A stretch of 64,000 nucleotides of DNA from contig NC_071670.1 of NCBI RefSeq assembly GCF_028554725.1, positions 38,124,001 through 38,188,000 on the forward strand, in the 5' to 3' direction. Position numbers and translations under genes: made by a program. The notes under the pieces are model-generated. The model saw only the letters and a program-made list of their open reading frames with translations. It did not search any database and was not told the origin of the DNA. Positions 46,166-60,120 of this stretch are shown piece by piece (position 1 is the stretch's first letter; each line of letters starts with the position of its first letter). Source of the DNA: Zeugodacus cucurbitae. Its lineage: Eukaryota; Arthropoda; Insecta; Diptera; Tephritidae.

Positions 46166-49100
46166 TTGAATGATAAAATAATCTCCTTTTTTTCTTTGCT
46201 GAAATAAAATCTCTGAATAACAATATTTCCTTGTGGATACGGTAATCGCTCGCTGGAGTGAGGGAACTCGAACACGTCTATGGATCGAATAAGCAAAGAA
46301 TTATTTTCTTAAATGCTACTCTTTTCTGATATAAGATGCACTACATTCGCGTTAGTTATTCTTATCCCAGAGCATGTATTTAAGACCAATAATGTCAGAA
46401 GGGAGCTTTTAACAAATATTTATAGTGAGATTTCTTCCAAGATTACAATTTTGAAGCATAAATGTAATCCATAGTACTACAATTAAGTAGATGCATTATA
46501 TAACGATGACTACCACAGAAGAGAGGAACAGAATTATAGAACAAAACCTAAAATTATGGGAAAACTTTTTTTCGAAACTGTCACTCCTCTGTTCACATCA
46601 GCAGTTCTCGTGGTGTCTGTGTAACGACCCAATGCATACTGCTTAACTTATAGCTGCGATTTGCTCAAAGTAAACAATATTTTTTTTTTTAAACTACCGT
46701 TAAAAGTTTGTGAAAGTGAAGTTGAAACACAATAAATATCTAAGGGCAGAAGAGAAGTAAACAGAAAACATATGCGTTTGATTTACAAAAATAATCTCGC
46801 CGATTTTTAGTTAGTCGCTTTTATGTAAAACACTTTCTATTTTGATAAGCGATTTATTCATATTTATTTATTTATAAATGAATGATAATTTTGAGAAATC
46901 AATAGATCGGCACTTTAATTCTATTAGACAATATTTATTGGTTTTAGGCATGAAGGCGACGCATAAATATAAACACACCAATTATTTCATTAATTTATTT
47001 GTATTATTCGATATATAAAGTACGTGTTTAAACTACTTGCCGCCACCATACCCTTTTGATATGAGGCGTGTCTATGGCTTAAATGTAGACATAGCAGACT
47101 TTCTTTCATTTATTCCCTTTATTTGCTAACAAGCGCAAATTAATGAATCAATATGTGACAATGCAGGCGAAATATGTGTGAGGAAATAAATCAGCAACGA
47201 ATCAGAAAAAAAATCACACAAACGTTTGTGTGTGTGTGCAAATGCCAGCCATATTTGCCAGTTGTGTAAAGAAGAAATGCAAACAAACTTCTACTTTCAT
47301 TGAAAAAATTCTCAATGTGCGAGTATCAAAGAAATGCGACCTAATTTTTTTGTGTGTCCAAATGAATAAGCAGTCGAAGAAAAAAGTTTGGGACTAAAAT
47401 ATGTGTACATATATATAAGTGTGTGTATGTTGTGGGCGAAGAATGGTATGGGTAAAGCAAAAAATAATATGCGTAGTTGTTGTAATTTTTTTAAGATAAA
47501 AAAACGTATTTATTAATAGCATAAATTAATAAGAGAAAATAGGAGAAAACTATAATAATAAACAAATTAATTTAAAATATTTTCATATTTATTTAAAATT
47601 CAAGTATTCTTGTTATAAATAAAACAAAATTTTAAAATCTCTTAGATTAGATTAGATTTTATTAGAGGATCGCACTGCGACCTACGGTCTATTGTGCGCT
47701 CCTGTAGCTCTAAGAAAACTTAGTCTATCTCTTAGTCTAATATCTCTTACTAATAATTTATATATATCGATCAGTCCATAAAGACCTGTTGTACCATATT
47801 TGTTCAAGAAAATGAAATGGTGAAGTCAAATAGCAATGAATTACTTCTTGTAATAGGTAGACCCGAGACCCTACCTCGGTATTTCGAACAAAGCTTAGTT
47901 TAGTTATTACAAAGTTTGTTGTTTGATTTGGAAAAAGAAAATAATCTATAATAAGAATCGGCAACTATTCCGAACTTATAATAGATGATACATATATGTA
48001 GATCTAAACCGTATTGACTAGTAATCTTTGGATTGAATTATAAATACTATATAATTAACTACTCGAGGTATATCAGGCTTTAAGCAACTCGTGCGTTCTC
48101 TCAAATTTCCCAGAGAACTTAGGATATACTCTTATAATATGAGCTCTATCTATTAGCTTTGCAGTAGCCTTAAAAACCCCTTGGTCAAAACATACAATGA
48201 AAACGTTACAATTACATGAGATTATTTTTAATGTTTTTCGAAGATGCTAAGGTTATTATTCTCCAAACAATCATCATATCTTATATTGTATAATAACTAG
48301 TCCAATGTATTATGAACCGATGAATTCTGTGAAGGTTGTCCAAATACCCCTGTTGTGTAAGAAAATTTCGATGCTATGAGGGAAGTGACTAAGTGAGATC
48401 GGCATGTGTAACAGGTGATGAGGTCATAACTTAGACAGCTAACTTTTCCAACTACGACGTTGCTTATTCATGTGCCGGTTTACCATTGCTTACTTCTTTA
48501 TCATGTCTTGCTTACTCAATGAATATTCAATATGTATGTATCTTATTTCGGCAAAACAATTTCAACACCTACTTGGGGAATTTTCAAAAGGTTGTTGTAC
48601 CACTAATTAAATTTTGTAAGCTGTTTGTAAGATACATTTTGGAACTTGCTTCAGCTATAGGAAGGAAAGACGGAAGGTAAAGATCCTCACTTGCGTTCAA
48701 CACAATAGGAGAGGAAATCTCGATAGGTTTTATTATTAATAAAACTACAAGTATGCCTTCGCAACTTAACAGAGCACTCCTTTATAGCTCAATTGATTGA
48801 GCGCTTCACTAAATGCCTCTTTCGCCGCAAGCACACCACATTTAGCTAACTTAACCATAACTTAACTGAACCGGACTGAGAAAATTGTTATGCCGTCTGT
48901 TATAGTCATCAGTTATGTACATGCAGGTATTATCAGTATCATTAGAAATCGATAACAATCAGGAAACAAAAAGCAATACTCGTATATGTATCCACATTTT
49001 ATGTGTGTCAGCATTGTATAAACTTGGACTGTTAAGTGTGGGTCAGTAACATGCTCTCGCAAGTATATTCGATTGTACAAATAAGTTTGTACACAAGTAT

Positions 49101-49359
49101 GCATTTAATTGGGTCAATCGCAGCTCATTTGTGATAGCGATAAAATTAAGTATGTGCATATAACTAACTAAATAAGGAATTAAGTAGTGATAGCAAGAAA
49201 AGCGGACGAATTCTAGAGTGACAGTGAGCTGGTTGTGGTAAATGGGGTTGTGAGTAGAGATGTGTTGTTGATATATTTTGGGAAAAGTTGTATAGGTGCA
49301 AATGTATACATTTTGAGTAAAAATAATTTATGAAAACATATTAGAAATATTTATTAGTG

Positions 49360-49750
49360 AAAAAAACAATAAAAAGTATAAATAAAATTAGTAGATTAAA
49401 AAAAAAATTATAAATAAAATTATTATTTTATTGTTGTCAAGAATTATAGAAAAAAATTTTAAAAATTTTAATTAAAAAAATATGTATTTATATTAAAAAA
49501 TGGAAATGTTTTTTTATTTTTTTTAATATTATTAATTTTTTAAAATATTGATTAAATTGAAAAAATAATCTTTTTTAATAAATTTAATTTTTTAATACAA
49601 AATTTAAAAAAATATTATGTATTTACATACATTATATTTTCTAAATAATTTTTTTTTATAATAAATTAAAAAAATTTAAAGAAAAATATTTTTTTGTATT
49701 TATTATATTTTCTAAAAACACCCAACTATAAAAAAAACTTTTCAAAAAAA
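49360..49750. repeat. Extreme AT-rich low-complexity tract
   Basis: About 390 bp, almost only A and T, with many poly-A/poly-T runs. It is the most AT-skewed stretch of the window. It has no unit structure I can define; a scaffold-attachment or nucleosome-poor role is possible but unproven. Confidence 0.6.
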
Positions 49751-52192
49751 GTTTTATTTTTTTCTTTCATTAGTAACATCTATGTATGTAATTGTCATAA
49801 AAGTACTTTTACGGCACTATATAATGTTATTAGCCAAGCTAATAAACTAAATTGACGCACTTGTAACTTTTATTAGGCCTTACTTACATACATACATACA
49901 TACATACACGCAACACGTTAATGTTGTTGCTGTCATTATAGTTATTATTCTACTGTTACAGCAGCCACTTTCGGTGAGTGACCATAATAGTTTTGAACTG
50001 GTACTGCTATAAAAAAAGCGTTGACTTGCCTACTTCTTTTGGGCTAACTAGTTCTTTGCTCAGGTTTAGAAGAATGCCAACATTGGTGCTGCTGGTTATG
50101 GAATTGCACTTGTTTCCAACGCATTGTTGTTGCTGATTGTTATTCTTGTTGTTATTATTTTTGCCTTTTCTCTTTCTCTCTCCGCGAGTATTATACCCAT
50201 TATGTATATGTCGTGCTGTCATTTGTTATTGTTATTGCCCATATTTAATTTGGTCATCGTCACACACTTTCTATCCGTTATTAATAATAACAATAATAAA
50301 CATTAACAACAAGAAGCACAAAAAATAACATTGCAGCGCTGAAGTGGCAAGCAGAGAGTGATAATAACACACATACAGCCACACATATGTATAAACATTG
50401 TATTGCATATAAGCAGTTAACTGTAGTTATAAAATTTCACCGCTTCTTTGGACACTTCCGTCCCACACACAAGCGCATAACACAATTTAAGCCGGCTTAT
50501 ATGCATATGTATGTATATATGTATGTGTGTTTGTATCAATAAAATCACATGTTGGAATGCCTGTAGATATCTTGCTCCGCATTTTTTGGCTACCTTTAAC
50601 ACACATACCCATTTATGTATGTAGCTGGCGCTGCGTGGCCTTCTCGTTGCTTCTACTTCGTCCGGCACGGCACCAATGGTCATTACTGCGCTCCTCTTCA
50701 AATGCGAATTTGTTGATTTACATTACTTTTTTCTTAATAATTCGTGTTTACTTAATTCTTTTTTTGTTTGTTTTTTTGTTCGCATCTTCGTCTTCGTTTC
50801 GTCTGTCAACGCGTTGTTGAAAAAGTTAATTCGTTTGCGCATGCGCGCCAAGTCTCACAGCATCTCTCCGATATTTATGTCGTGTGTAGTGTAGGTTTAT
50901 TTGTCTTTCACGCAAATATTTGTTTAATTTCACTCTCGTTTCTTTCTGGCATCGTTTTTGTGGTGTTTTCTTCAGTCAGTTTTGTGACTAATGTTTAAAT
51001 AATGGATTGTGGCATAAAAGCGCGAGTTTTAATTGCTATAAATTGGCGCTTTTACTATTTTTGACATTTTTTGCATTTATTAGTGTATATTTAAAATATA
51101 TTTACTATATACAGCTATACTTTTAACCGGTATACTTTTTTGTTTCATGGTTGCAACGGTATTTTAAATATTTGCATTTTCTACTATTTTTGCATATTTA
51201 TACTCTTCTTATACTCTTCTTTCATTGTTTTTAAACGTAACTCTTACATAGTTCAGCTACATTTCTTATTTTCTATATATAAACTCTTATATAAACTCAT
51301 TACATATTTACTGACACTTCTTGTATACATATGTGAAAAACGTAATTTTAGTTTTTGTTGTTGCGGTGAAATTTTAATGTTTTTATAACGTTGATTAGTT
51401 TAACACGTTTGTTTGTAGTTTCATTTCAATTGCTATTGTTGTTGTTGTTTTTATGTCATCTCTTCGTACATGCAGTGTCACTTTGGCACCATAAATGACT
51501 TTTGCGTTTTCTTTTTGGCAAATATTTGTATAGTGTTGTTGTTGTTACTGTTATTTTTTTGTTTATTTGCATGCACAGAAAAAAATTAATTAATAATAAG
51601 ACAATGTAACACAGTTTACTGTGTTTTTAGCCATTCCAACGGTAGATACTTAAGTGTCTGTTATGTAAATTGACTTTTTAAAGCGTTGAGTTCAAGCTGT
51701 GACTTTCGCTGAAGCTATTAAATTGTTGCAAATTATAAAAGAAAAAAATAAAAAAAGTTTAATTTGTTTGCATAATAGCCATTTGTAGGCTCAGTGAAGA
51801 AATTATAATTTAAAAATATTTTTCGAATTTGAATATTTTGAATTTTGAAGAGCATTCGCTTTCTACTTAAAATTTGCAAAATGATTTAAGGTTACAACTT
51901 GATTGCTGTAAGTCAGAAAAAACCCTGATTTCGCCACTAAAAACCAAAGCCTTAATGGAAATAATACCTCTCGAAGACAGAATATGACAATCCTATAATT
52001 TGGTGCCCTTTCAATTTGGCCACTGCCAAGAATATTTTGAAGATCTCTTTGACAGTTTGCAAGAGCTCAGTGTTACTAAAAAATTATCTGACAAACAATC
52101 TGCTGAGTTATTGATCCGTAACAACTAAAAATACCCACACCTCTTATTAACCTAATTCTCTTTCTTCTTACAGTTACCAATCTTAATTCGAA

Positions 52193-53760
52193 ATGCGTTA
52201 TCAGGACATTGTGATCGGCATTATTGTCGCCTGCTTGATGTACTTCATTTGTGTTGATGCCAAAACGGTATTTCGACGTGCAGACAAAATTTCCCATCCT
52301 TTCCAACGTCTAAATTTACCACCTGAAGAAATCGATCCCAATGTAGCGCCACTTGAGCCACAACACATCGAGCCGCTCAATTCGGATGACATTTCCGGTC
52401 CAGGCACCGATGAATCCACACAATTTGCCGATGAGGTAGTCGATCAGGCTGATGAAGTAGCAGCAGCCGCTGCAGCAGCGACTAATGAAGTTGCGAATGA
52501 AGCTACAAACGAGATAGTAGATGCGATCACCACTGCACCTGCGGTTGCTACACCAGCCGTAGCCCCAGCCGCTGCACCAGCCGCCGCGTCCAGCAGTTCG
52601 GCTGCCAGCGCAGCTGTGACTGAGGCAACCACTGTACAGAATCAAGATGATCTCAGCCCAATCAGCAAATACTGTAAATGTACCGATGATCATTGCGATT
52701 GCTGCCGGCAATTCAATTTGCCAATAATACCAGTGCGTGGTCCCGGTTGTGCCAGAATCACCTATTTGGGCAATGAGCGCATGTCGGTGTCAATCAAATA
52801 TGGTGATATCACATTGGCGACACGTACCATTTCAGGTGAGTGAAGAGAGAATACTAAGGTGCGCAAGTATAAATGATTTGATTTCTTTTTCATAGGCAAG
52901 CGCGCTAAGCCTATCTGCGTAGGTTTACCCGGTGGCTTCTCTAAATTCTGCGGACGTGTTTATGGTCTATCCAGAGCCAAGAATGACTTTAAGGCTTGCT
53001 TGGGATTCGAACTGCGCGCCGAAGATGAAGTAGAGGCAGCTTTGCGTGTTTCTTGCTTTAAATTTGGACCCGAAGGTTTGAGAGTTGCTGAAGCGGAACC
53101 ATTACCCGTTGAGGTGAACAAAGAAGAAGATGATGATGACATTTTCGGTTTCGGAGGTATGTTATTTTATGAAGATTAATTGGAAATGTATGTTTCTAAT
53201 ATAATTTCACATGCAGCTGGTGGCGATGACGATGAAGATGACGATTATGATGATGAAGCTGAAGAGGCTGATGAGGAAGACGACGAAACCGATGAAGATG
53301 GTAATACTTAAATGGCATTTCACTATTGTTGCAGTTACATTAACTGGGTTTTATTGTAGATGATGCCGAAGAGAACGATGATGATGACACTGAGGCACCT
53401 GCCGATGCTGATTATGGTGGTTTTAGCTTAGCCGGTTTACTTGATGAATTGGAGGATGATGATGAAGAGAAACCCGTCGCGGCTGTAACACCTGCAGCAG
53501 CCATTGCGCCCGCTTCACGCGTTGCAGAGCGTAAAGATGATGCGCAAGGTAAAGAGGACAATGGTGCTGAAGCGGCGGTAGAATCCGTTGCCGAAGATGG
53601 TGCTGAGACGCCCGAACCTGCGGCCGCTGATGCTACCACAGTGAAATCGAAGAAGAAGTCCAAAAAGGCGCGCAAACAAAAGAAGAAGAAGGCCGCTTCG
53701 ACGGGTGAAAATGATTTCGCTCTAGAAATTTTGAATGGCATACTGGATTTTTTCAACTGA
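52193..53760 (+). CDS. Secreted acidic protein with DUF4773-like Cys-rich domain
   Basis: Four coding exons: 52193-52835, 52896-53156, 53217-53300, 53360-53760; 462 residues. A signal peptide is clear (MRYQDIVIGIIVACLMYFIC, cleavage near Ala23). Next comes an Ala-rich linker (about 85-150). The Cys-rich domain at about 159-285 starts KYCKCTDDHCDCCRQF, has GPGCARITYLG and ICVGLPGGFSKFCGRVYGL, and ends ALRVSCFKFGPEGLRV; its spacing matches what I know as DUF4773, an insect extracellular domain of unknown function. The tail is strikingly acidic (Asp/Glu runs about 290-385), then Lys-rich (KSKKKSKKARKQKKKK, about 425-440), then a hydrophobic end EILNGILDFF. Function unknown. The ATG follows a splice acceptor by 19 bases, so a 5' exon lies upstream. 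Confidence 0.85.
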
Positions 53761-53973
53761 GCCTGCAAACCGGTCTTGCAGGCATGTATGGCAATAGTGT
53801 AAATACGGTTTATTGAAGCGCACCCATCATCACGGTCGCTATAAAGTAAAACAAAGTTAGGTTAGGCGAAAAGTAATTATTTATTTAATTTATTGTATGT
53901 TAAAGACATAATTATGTATTTAGTAAGTAATGCGATGTATCCGTAAGTGAAAATTTGAAAAAGTTATCGAACG

Positions 53974-53979
53974 AATAAA
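53974..53979 (+). terminator. AATAAA poly(A) signal
   Basis: Canonical AATAAA 214 bases after the stop codon of the DUF4773-like gene; the first good match downstream on this strand. Confidence 0.5.
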
Positions 53980-56900
53980 ACGAGTTGAAATTGTAATTGA
54001 AAGGTTACGTCCTAAGGTGAATTAATATCGAGAAATTTGTGACGTTAGGTTCATAAGCTCATCAACAAAGCTATCTCGTCTTCTTTTTTCATCTGTCTAT
54101 AGTATTTTGGATCATCCGGATAATTCGATAACAGTTTTAATTTATATGAATTGCAATTTTGCGTGGAACCCATTTTCTAAGGACTCTGACTACATTTTTT
54201 CGTCGAAAGCGGAGATAGAGTATCTTTCAAGATCAGACTCTATCGATTTTCTCTCATGCGAACATATTTGATAAGCCTGCTCGTAGACTCTTTTGACTTT
54301 TAATTCTCACTTTCTCTGGTAATCACACTTTTGTCCAAGTTCTCGGTATCATAAAGTTCAATTTTCTTAAATTTAAAATTTATTCGGCACTGGGCATCAG
54401 TTAATACTTTTAACTACTTTAAATTTTTCAGTCATAATATTCAGCAAAAATCTCTTTTAACAAGGCCACATCGAATAATAAAGGTATTTTATATGATAAA
54501 TGGTGGCATAAAATATTTGCCATTAATTTTAATTACATTCCCTTTCACATGTAAATTGTCATGCACAAAGTTGATTCGTCAGTCACTTCAAAAATCAGAA
54601 AGCTGTGCTTGGTATGTATAAATGTGTATGCCAGCTTTTGAAAATTAGCATACAATAATTGATAAAGTTCGCAAGCGGCAGGTAAACAGATTTATTAAGC
54701 TGTAGATATGTATGAGCGTGGAAGGTGCGTTCCACGGACCATGTGCAAAAGTCTTTTTGATGGGTGATGTACACATATGTACATAAATCTTAAAATATGT
54801 AAGTATATGGCTTTAATTCCATAGCAGTTAATACATTCATTCTTCATTAATTTTACTGTCTAAAAAGGTAATCCTTAAATGAGAAACTCACTTTTACGGG
54901 AGATTCGCTAACTGTGATGCCGTCGATTATAATTGTTGATTCTTTGGTGTTATTCAGATTCAGGCGATTACGTCTTGAGATCTTTTAGATATATCCTTGA
55001 AAATAAATCGAGAACTATGTATATTGGCTAAGGCAGTTTCAACAAAGTCCATCGCTGGCCCAAAGCTACTAAGAGAAACCTGGACGAACACTTGAACGTT
55101 TGAAATTTTTTTCTAACACTATGAGTAGAACTATCCTGGAACTTAATTTAAAACAAAATAATATTAACTTTTATTTAAATAAAATAATTTTTTTAATGTC
55201 AGCCCATTTTTATTCAACGCAATGTTTATAACAAACCAATTTTGCAACTCTGTCCATTTTCTCACTATCCCATATGTTATGTTGTGTAAAAACATATTGA
55301 TGATTTATTTTGTTTTTGTTTTGCATACTTTATGACGCGAATTTTAGTACGACAAGTACATGTTAACGCTGTGGGACCTTAACAATTTTTGTGCATAAAT
55401 TTTACACAGACAGTGAGTTTAACATACTTCCGGTGTTGACTAGTGGCTGTCAGCACTCAGCACTCATTTCAATACTCATTTTGCTGCCCTTTGGGGCATG
55501 CAAAAAATTGTTTAACTTCGTCCATACAGAAATTGGTAATAATTCCCTGTAGGAATGAATACGGTGAATTTCGTACCATTCCGTGTGATAAAAGTAGAAG
55601 AGAGAAGTAGGCATGAGGTGCCTCTGTTTTACGGAATCTGAAGTATTTAGTTGGTCTTTGCTCCGAAATCCGACCAGTTAACCAGGAAATATCAATGGAG
55701 ACTTACAATCTGAGAAACCGAAAAGTAATCTCTTTTGTCAAAAAAGGCCATTAATCTCATGGATATAAGGCTATGACATCCAAACCCAAAATTTACCACT
55801 TTTTACGACAGGGCTTATTAAAAAAACGTGTTATATAGTGTGAAACAAGACTTAGACTCTCGACCGTTTCTATAACTTTCGAAAATTAAAACAAATCACT
55901 CGATTTCGCTATAAGGACATTGACACGTGGGCTATTATTGGCCGAACGCCAAGTCAAATAGCAAAATGTTCCCTTATTTAGAATTTGGTGTTTAGTTTTT
56001 AGTATATGAGTTCGTTGTATCCTCTGAAGTTATGTATTACTATTAACATACATAGTTATTGAAAATAGCGCAGAGTTTCATCTAAAATGAGCACGTGAAA
56101 CTAAAAGCACACAGGAGATACAACATTTATGATCATATTGCAAAATAACATTAAACCGTTTAGTAAGTTGTGATTAAATAGTCAAATAAAAGTTATTTTC
56201 CCATGAATGGGCATTTAAAATTTTTAGTGCATATCGGTGGTTTTGGTTGATAATGGATAATGAAAATATTTAATGAAATTATTTTGTTGCGGTTAATGGA
56301 AATGTGTGTGTTAAAAAGATAATATGCTGTATTTAACCACAAAAAATCATGATTTAAGCGCGTAATACAAATATATAGGAAACATTTTCAATTATTATTA
56401 TTATTTTTTTTAATGATTCATTATATCAGTGGCAAGTAGATGAAAGCAGTCTAAATAGCATAGCGCTCCCATATATCAATACACCAGGATAATATTTCGT
56501 ATGATTAAGTACGGGTAATTTGCCAGAGATCGCTGAACTTATGCAAGGTCAAGTGTCAGGTCAAGGACGATATTCAGTGCAATTATACTGAGGGTGCTCT
56601 TCTTTGCAAACCTCTTAGACTTATAGGTTCCAATGTTTCTGATCTGATTCGACACATGTATGAGTCTCTCGACTCTACTACCTCCATAAAGGCTGTCATC
56701 TCTACTTAAAAAGCGTTACAGTGTGTTCTGGAAGCCTTAAGTTAAGATTGAGTTCATGGTAGAAGACTTTCATCATCATTCTTTCTTTAAAGACATTTTA
56801 TACATTCATTGACTAAGTTTGTAGCCGTCCTTGTGATATATTTAAGACACCTTTAACGCTTATTTACTTTTTAAACCCTAATTCATAAAAAATGCTCAAC

Positions 56901-57470
56901 ACCATAATAACTCATATTATGGTTTAGTAGGAACATTTTATTCAATTCATTTAATATTTTGCACACGTTTGGCAAAGTCATTTCGTTTACGAATATTTTC
57001 ATGCACACACAAACATGTATTAAATTTCTAAATTCTAAGTGTGAATGTTGTCATATACTCCAGAGAAAACGATTTAACAAATCTCGCTAAACCTAAAGTA
57101 GTCACGTATTTTTAGTCACAGGTGCACATTTAGTCCCAGTTTAGGTCTACAATGCATACGATTACATTTACATACATATATGCATGTATATAATATTTAG
57201 ATAATTTAATGTATACGAGGGTGTGATTATGTTCGTGGATGACGTTTTTCGTTTGTCTATGCCAAAGGTATATATTTACACATTTGTTTAAAAAAATAGC
57301 TACTTACCTTTTGCAGTTGATTATATTTTAATATAATATTAATATTTGTGAAGCGAAGCTATATATATAACATTCCAGAATTTGATATTTTTTACTTTTT
57401 TATCATAAATAACTACCTTTAGATAAATAGATAAATCAGATTACATTCTCCCAAAGTTAGTTTCCAAAGT
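53980..57470. other. Gene-free AT-rich region
   Basis: 3.5 kb without an open frame of interest, a clear repeat or an RNA gene that I can recognise. It contains scattered CATATG microsatellite-like sequence only. Confidence 0.5.
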
Positions 57471-58345
57471 TTCAAGAGTGACTTCCAGTTAAGTATACCC
57501 TAGACGAGGATGGAGGAAAATACCATATCAGACCGATGGGTCTAAAATGGACTGCGGAGTAGGCCTCCATCCATCTACCGAACCTGGCTAGTATCTTCCA
57601 AGCGGAAGTGCTGGGCATAGAGAAGGCCTGTGAAGCTCTATTGGCTAAGTACGAGAGAGGATACATAAAGCAACAATATACACAGATAGTCAAGTGGTGA
57701 TCCTGGCCTTGTCGTCGCCAATGACTAACTCCCGTATAGTCCATAACTGCACGAAGGCACTGAGCTCTCTAGTAGATAAAGTATAACTAGACTGGGTCTT
57801 GGTTCCCGGCCACTGGCACATTTTCGGTAACGAAAATGCATACAAAGGCAGTAGCCGTTCTAGACGAATCCGTGGTTGAGGGAGCTCAACTTATAATTCG
57901 AACAATTAGCTGAGAACAGATGGAAAAATTCCACCTAATGTAAAATAACTAAACTATCTGTTTGGCGAAAATATGATAATACAAGAACTCGCGTCTTATT
58001 AAATAGGTCTAAGAAAAGTATTTTCAGACTTACAACTACCATAACGGGCCATTGGCTATTTGGAGAACATGCAATAAATTTGCCGCGGCTGTGAACTAGA
58101 GGGGGAATAAAGAAACAATTTTCCACTTTCTCTGTGAATGCCCAGCCCCATCGCAGATCAGACACAGGACACTTGGAATCCATCAGGCATCAAACCTTGA
58201 ATGGATGTCTACTAAAAGGAAATCGAACAAGAGAAGCTTCAACGAAAACACAAAGTGGTTTGAACGGAAATATGAAACGTGATAACAATAAAATATTAGG
58301 TCTGCCATTAGTGTATCAAAATCGTACATCTAGTGATAATTGAGC
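57471..58345 (+). mobile_element. Decayed LINE 3' end with RNase H domain
   Basis: Read on the plus strand across frameshifts and stops, the sequence gives RNase H-like pieces: an early T-D-G-S-K type block, FQAEVLGIEKACEAL, YTDSQVVILALSSP, and PGHWHIFGNENA. After that there is a TGHWLFGEHA block and a short Cys/His remnant (FLCECPAP). This order is that of the C-terminal end of RNase H-bearing non-LTR elements (I, LOA or related clades). It is interrupted by several stops and frameshifts and has no reverse transcriptase left. Confidence 0.75.
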
Positions 58346-60120
58346 CCATAAAATTATATGGCTGCACCTACCTTTAGATACCTTTAGAACTTGTATGTAT
58401 TAGTAGTGAATCGCATACATTTTCAACTGTTAGTTGGTAAAGGTTTAGAAGTTATTGCGTAGGCGCTAAATATAAATTTTTAGATATCTGGATGAAAAAA
58501 TATGAGTATGATTTGGACTATTTTTATTCTGTTATAACCTAGGGGACATTTTCAATGACTGCTTGATTGGGAATGTGCAAAATATGTGGATAAACGCTCG
58601 CGAATTTTGTCCCTTAGTTCATCAAAAGTATAATAGGAAATTATAGAATAGACTTCATTCATTCTTCATTTTCTATGTCGGACGGAGCGTGATAGAAATT
58701 TGGTACCCATTTACTAATCAATGACACTGATGGAGCTTTTGCATTGTACAATATTTAGATTTCTAAAGTGGTGCTATTATTTTGTGCTGGTGTGTATATG
58801 AAAATAGGTAATTCTAAACACCTACATACAATCAACATACATAGGGTGTAAATGAAAAAATCACAGCACAGATTGTCATTATGCGAACACAATAAATCAG
58901 GTTAAGGACAGGCGAAAATGATGCAAAAAAGAGTGACAAACGAGAGAAGCGACGCCTTGAGACTTCGAATGCGCAAATATCTCTAATAACATGTGCGGGT
59001 GCCTATATGTGTATATATGTAAGTGAATGTAACAGCATTACCTTTGTTAACAAGCAGAAGATACAGTTGTTTTATATTACAATCTGGCGTGAAAATATGT
59101 GCAATACACCTGGAGGATGTGGCAAATGTCAAATGGGGCGACATGAATTCTAACTCACGGCTAATATATGTGAAATATCTTGTTATGTATCTTTAATATA
59201 TGTTTATTTGCTTCATGTATTATACATATGTAAAAATGTGCATATTTCACAGAGGCACACATAAATTATCGTGATGAGACCGCAGGGCGGCAACTGGCAG
59301 ACAACATCAATTGACCTTCCAGACAGTCACAATTGGTTTTATGGCAAAATCACGCACATATTGTATGTAAGTATTTGGATTGTTCTATATATATTCACTT
59401 TGAATTAGGTGTGTAGATAGTACACAAGTGGGATTTAACTTGGAATAGACTAAAGGAGAATTCAATTAGATATTTTTTATTTGAAAACTGATTTTTTTAA
59501 GAACTTTAACTAGCAAATTGTGATTAAAATTAAGTTGCGAATGAAAATAAAATACTGTATTTTATCGAAATGTCTTATCAAATTTAGACATCTCAGGTTT
59601 TACCAATCGGCTCGGATATCAGAATATCAAATGTGATTTTTTTTTTAATTATTTAGCTATTTATATAATAAGCACTTTCTTCCAAAATTCCTCCACCCAT
59701 CTCGTAAGAGTACCATTATACTCAAAATACACTGAAGCACCAGCAAAAACTTGCACAAGTATAAAATTACCAGTAATGCACTCGGTCATCCACACTTAAT
59801 TTCCACCAATAAATTCGTAATGTAACTACATTTATTATTTTCGGTCTTAAGTGCCTAAAGTACGCTTAGTTTTTGTCTTGCGCAAAGGGAGTCATGTGAA
59901 GCGAAAAAATATACTTACGTAAGGAGACCATTGTAGCATTGTAATTGCAAGATTTAGTTATTTGTCTGCGAAAATCATGGAAAAGAATGGAAAAATAAGT
60001 AATAATGAGAAATGCAATGACTCGGCCTAAAATAATTGTGATAATAATCGTACAAAAAAAAAACTATTTCTCATTGTTTGTATTTGGGCAGAAAAGTAGT
60101 TTGTCTACAGCACACTTACG
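58346..60120. other. Gene-free AT-rich region
   Basis: 1.8 kb with no recognisable gene or element; CATATG microsatellites near 59005-59020 and 59215-59235. Confidence 0.5.

Larger units (their letters stand above)
41594..52173 (+). other. Large non-coding region, probably intron 1 of the DUF4773-like gene
   Basis: 10.6 kb with no convincing coding exon. It contains a small MITE (42324-42492), a 97-bp degenerate tandem repeat (45786-46165), an extremely AT-rich tract (49360-49750), a (TACA)n run near 49884-49906, GCAGCAGC-type triplets near 44900-44930 and many CATATG repeats. Stretches with many GTTGTT/AATAA runs occur near 50090-50320 and 51430-51550. Its end is a good polypyrimidine tract and CAG acceptor at 52150-52173. 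Confidence 0.4.

Noticed and set aside
47640..47750. GATTAGATTAG... with GCGACCTACGGTC block as a possible small element or RNA gene
   Set aside because: No inverted ends, target duplication or RNA fold could be established by eye.
49884..49906. (TACA)n run considered as a CRISPR-like or satellite array
   Set aside because: Simple microsatellite, one of many CATA/TATG runs typical of this genome; no spacers.
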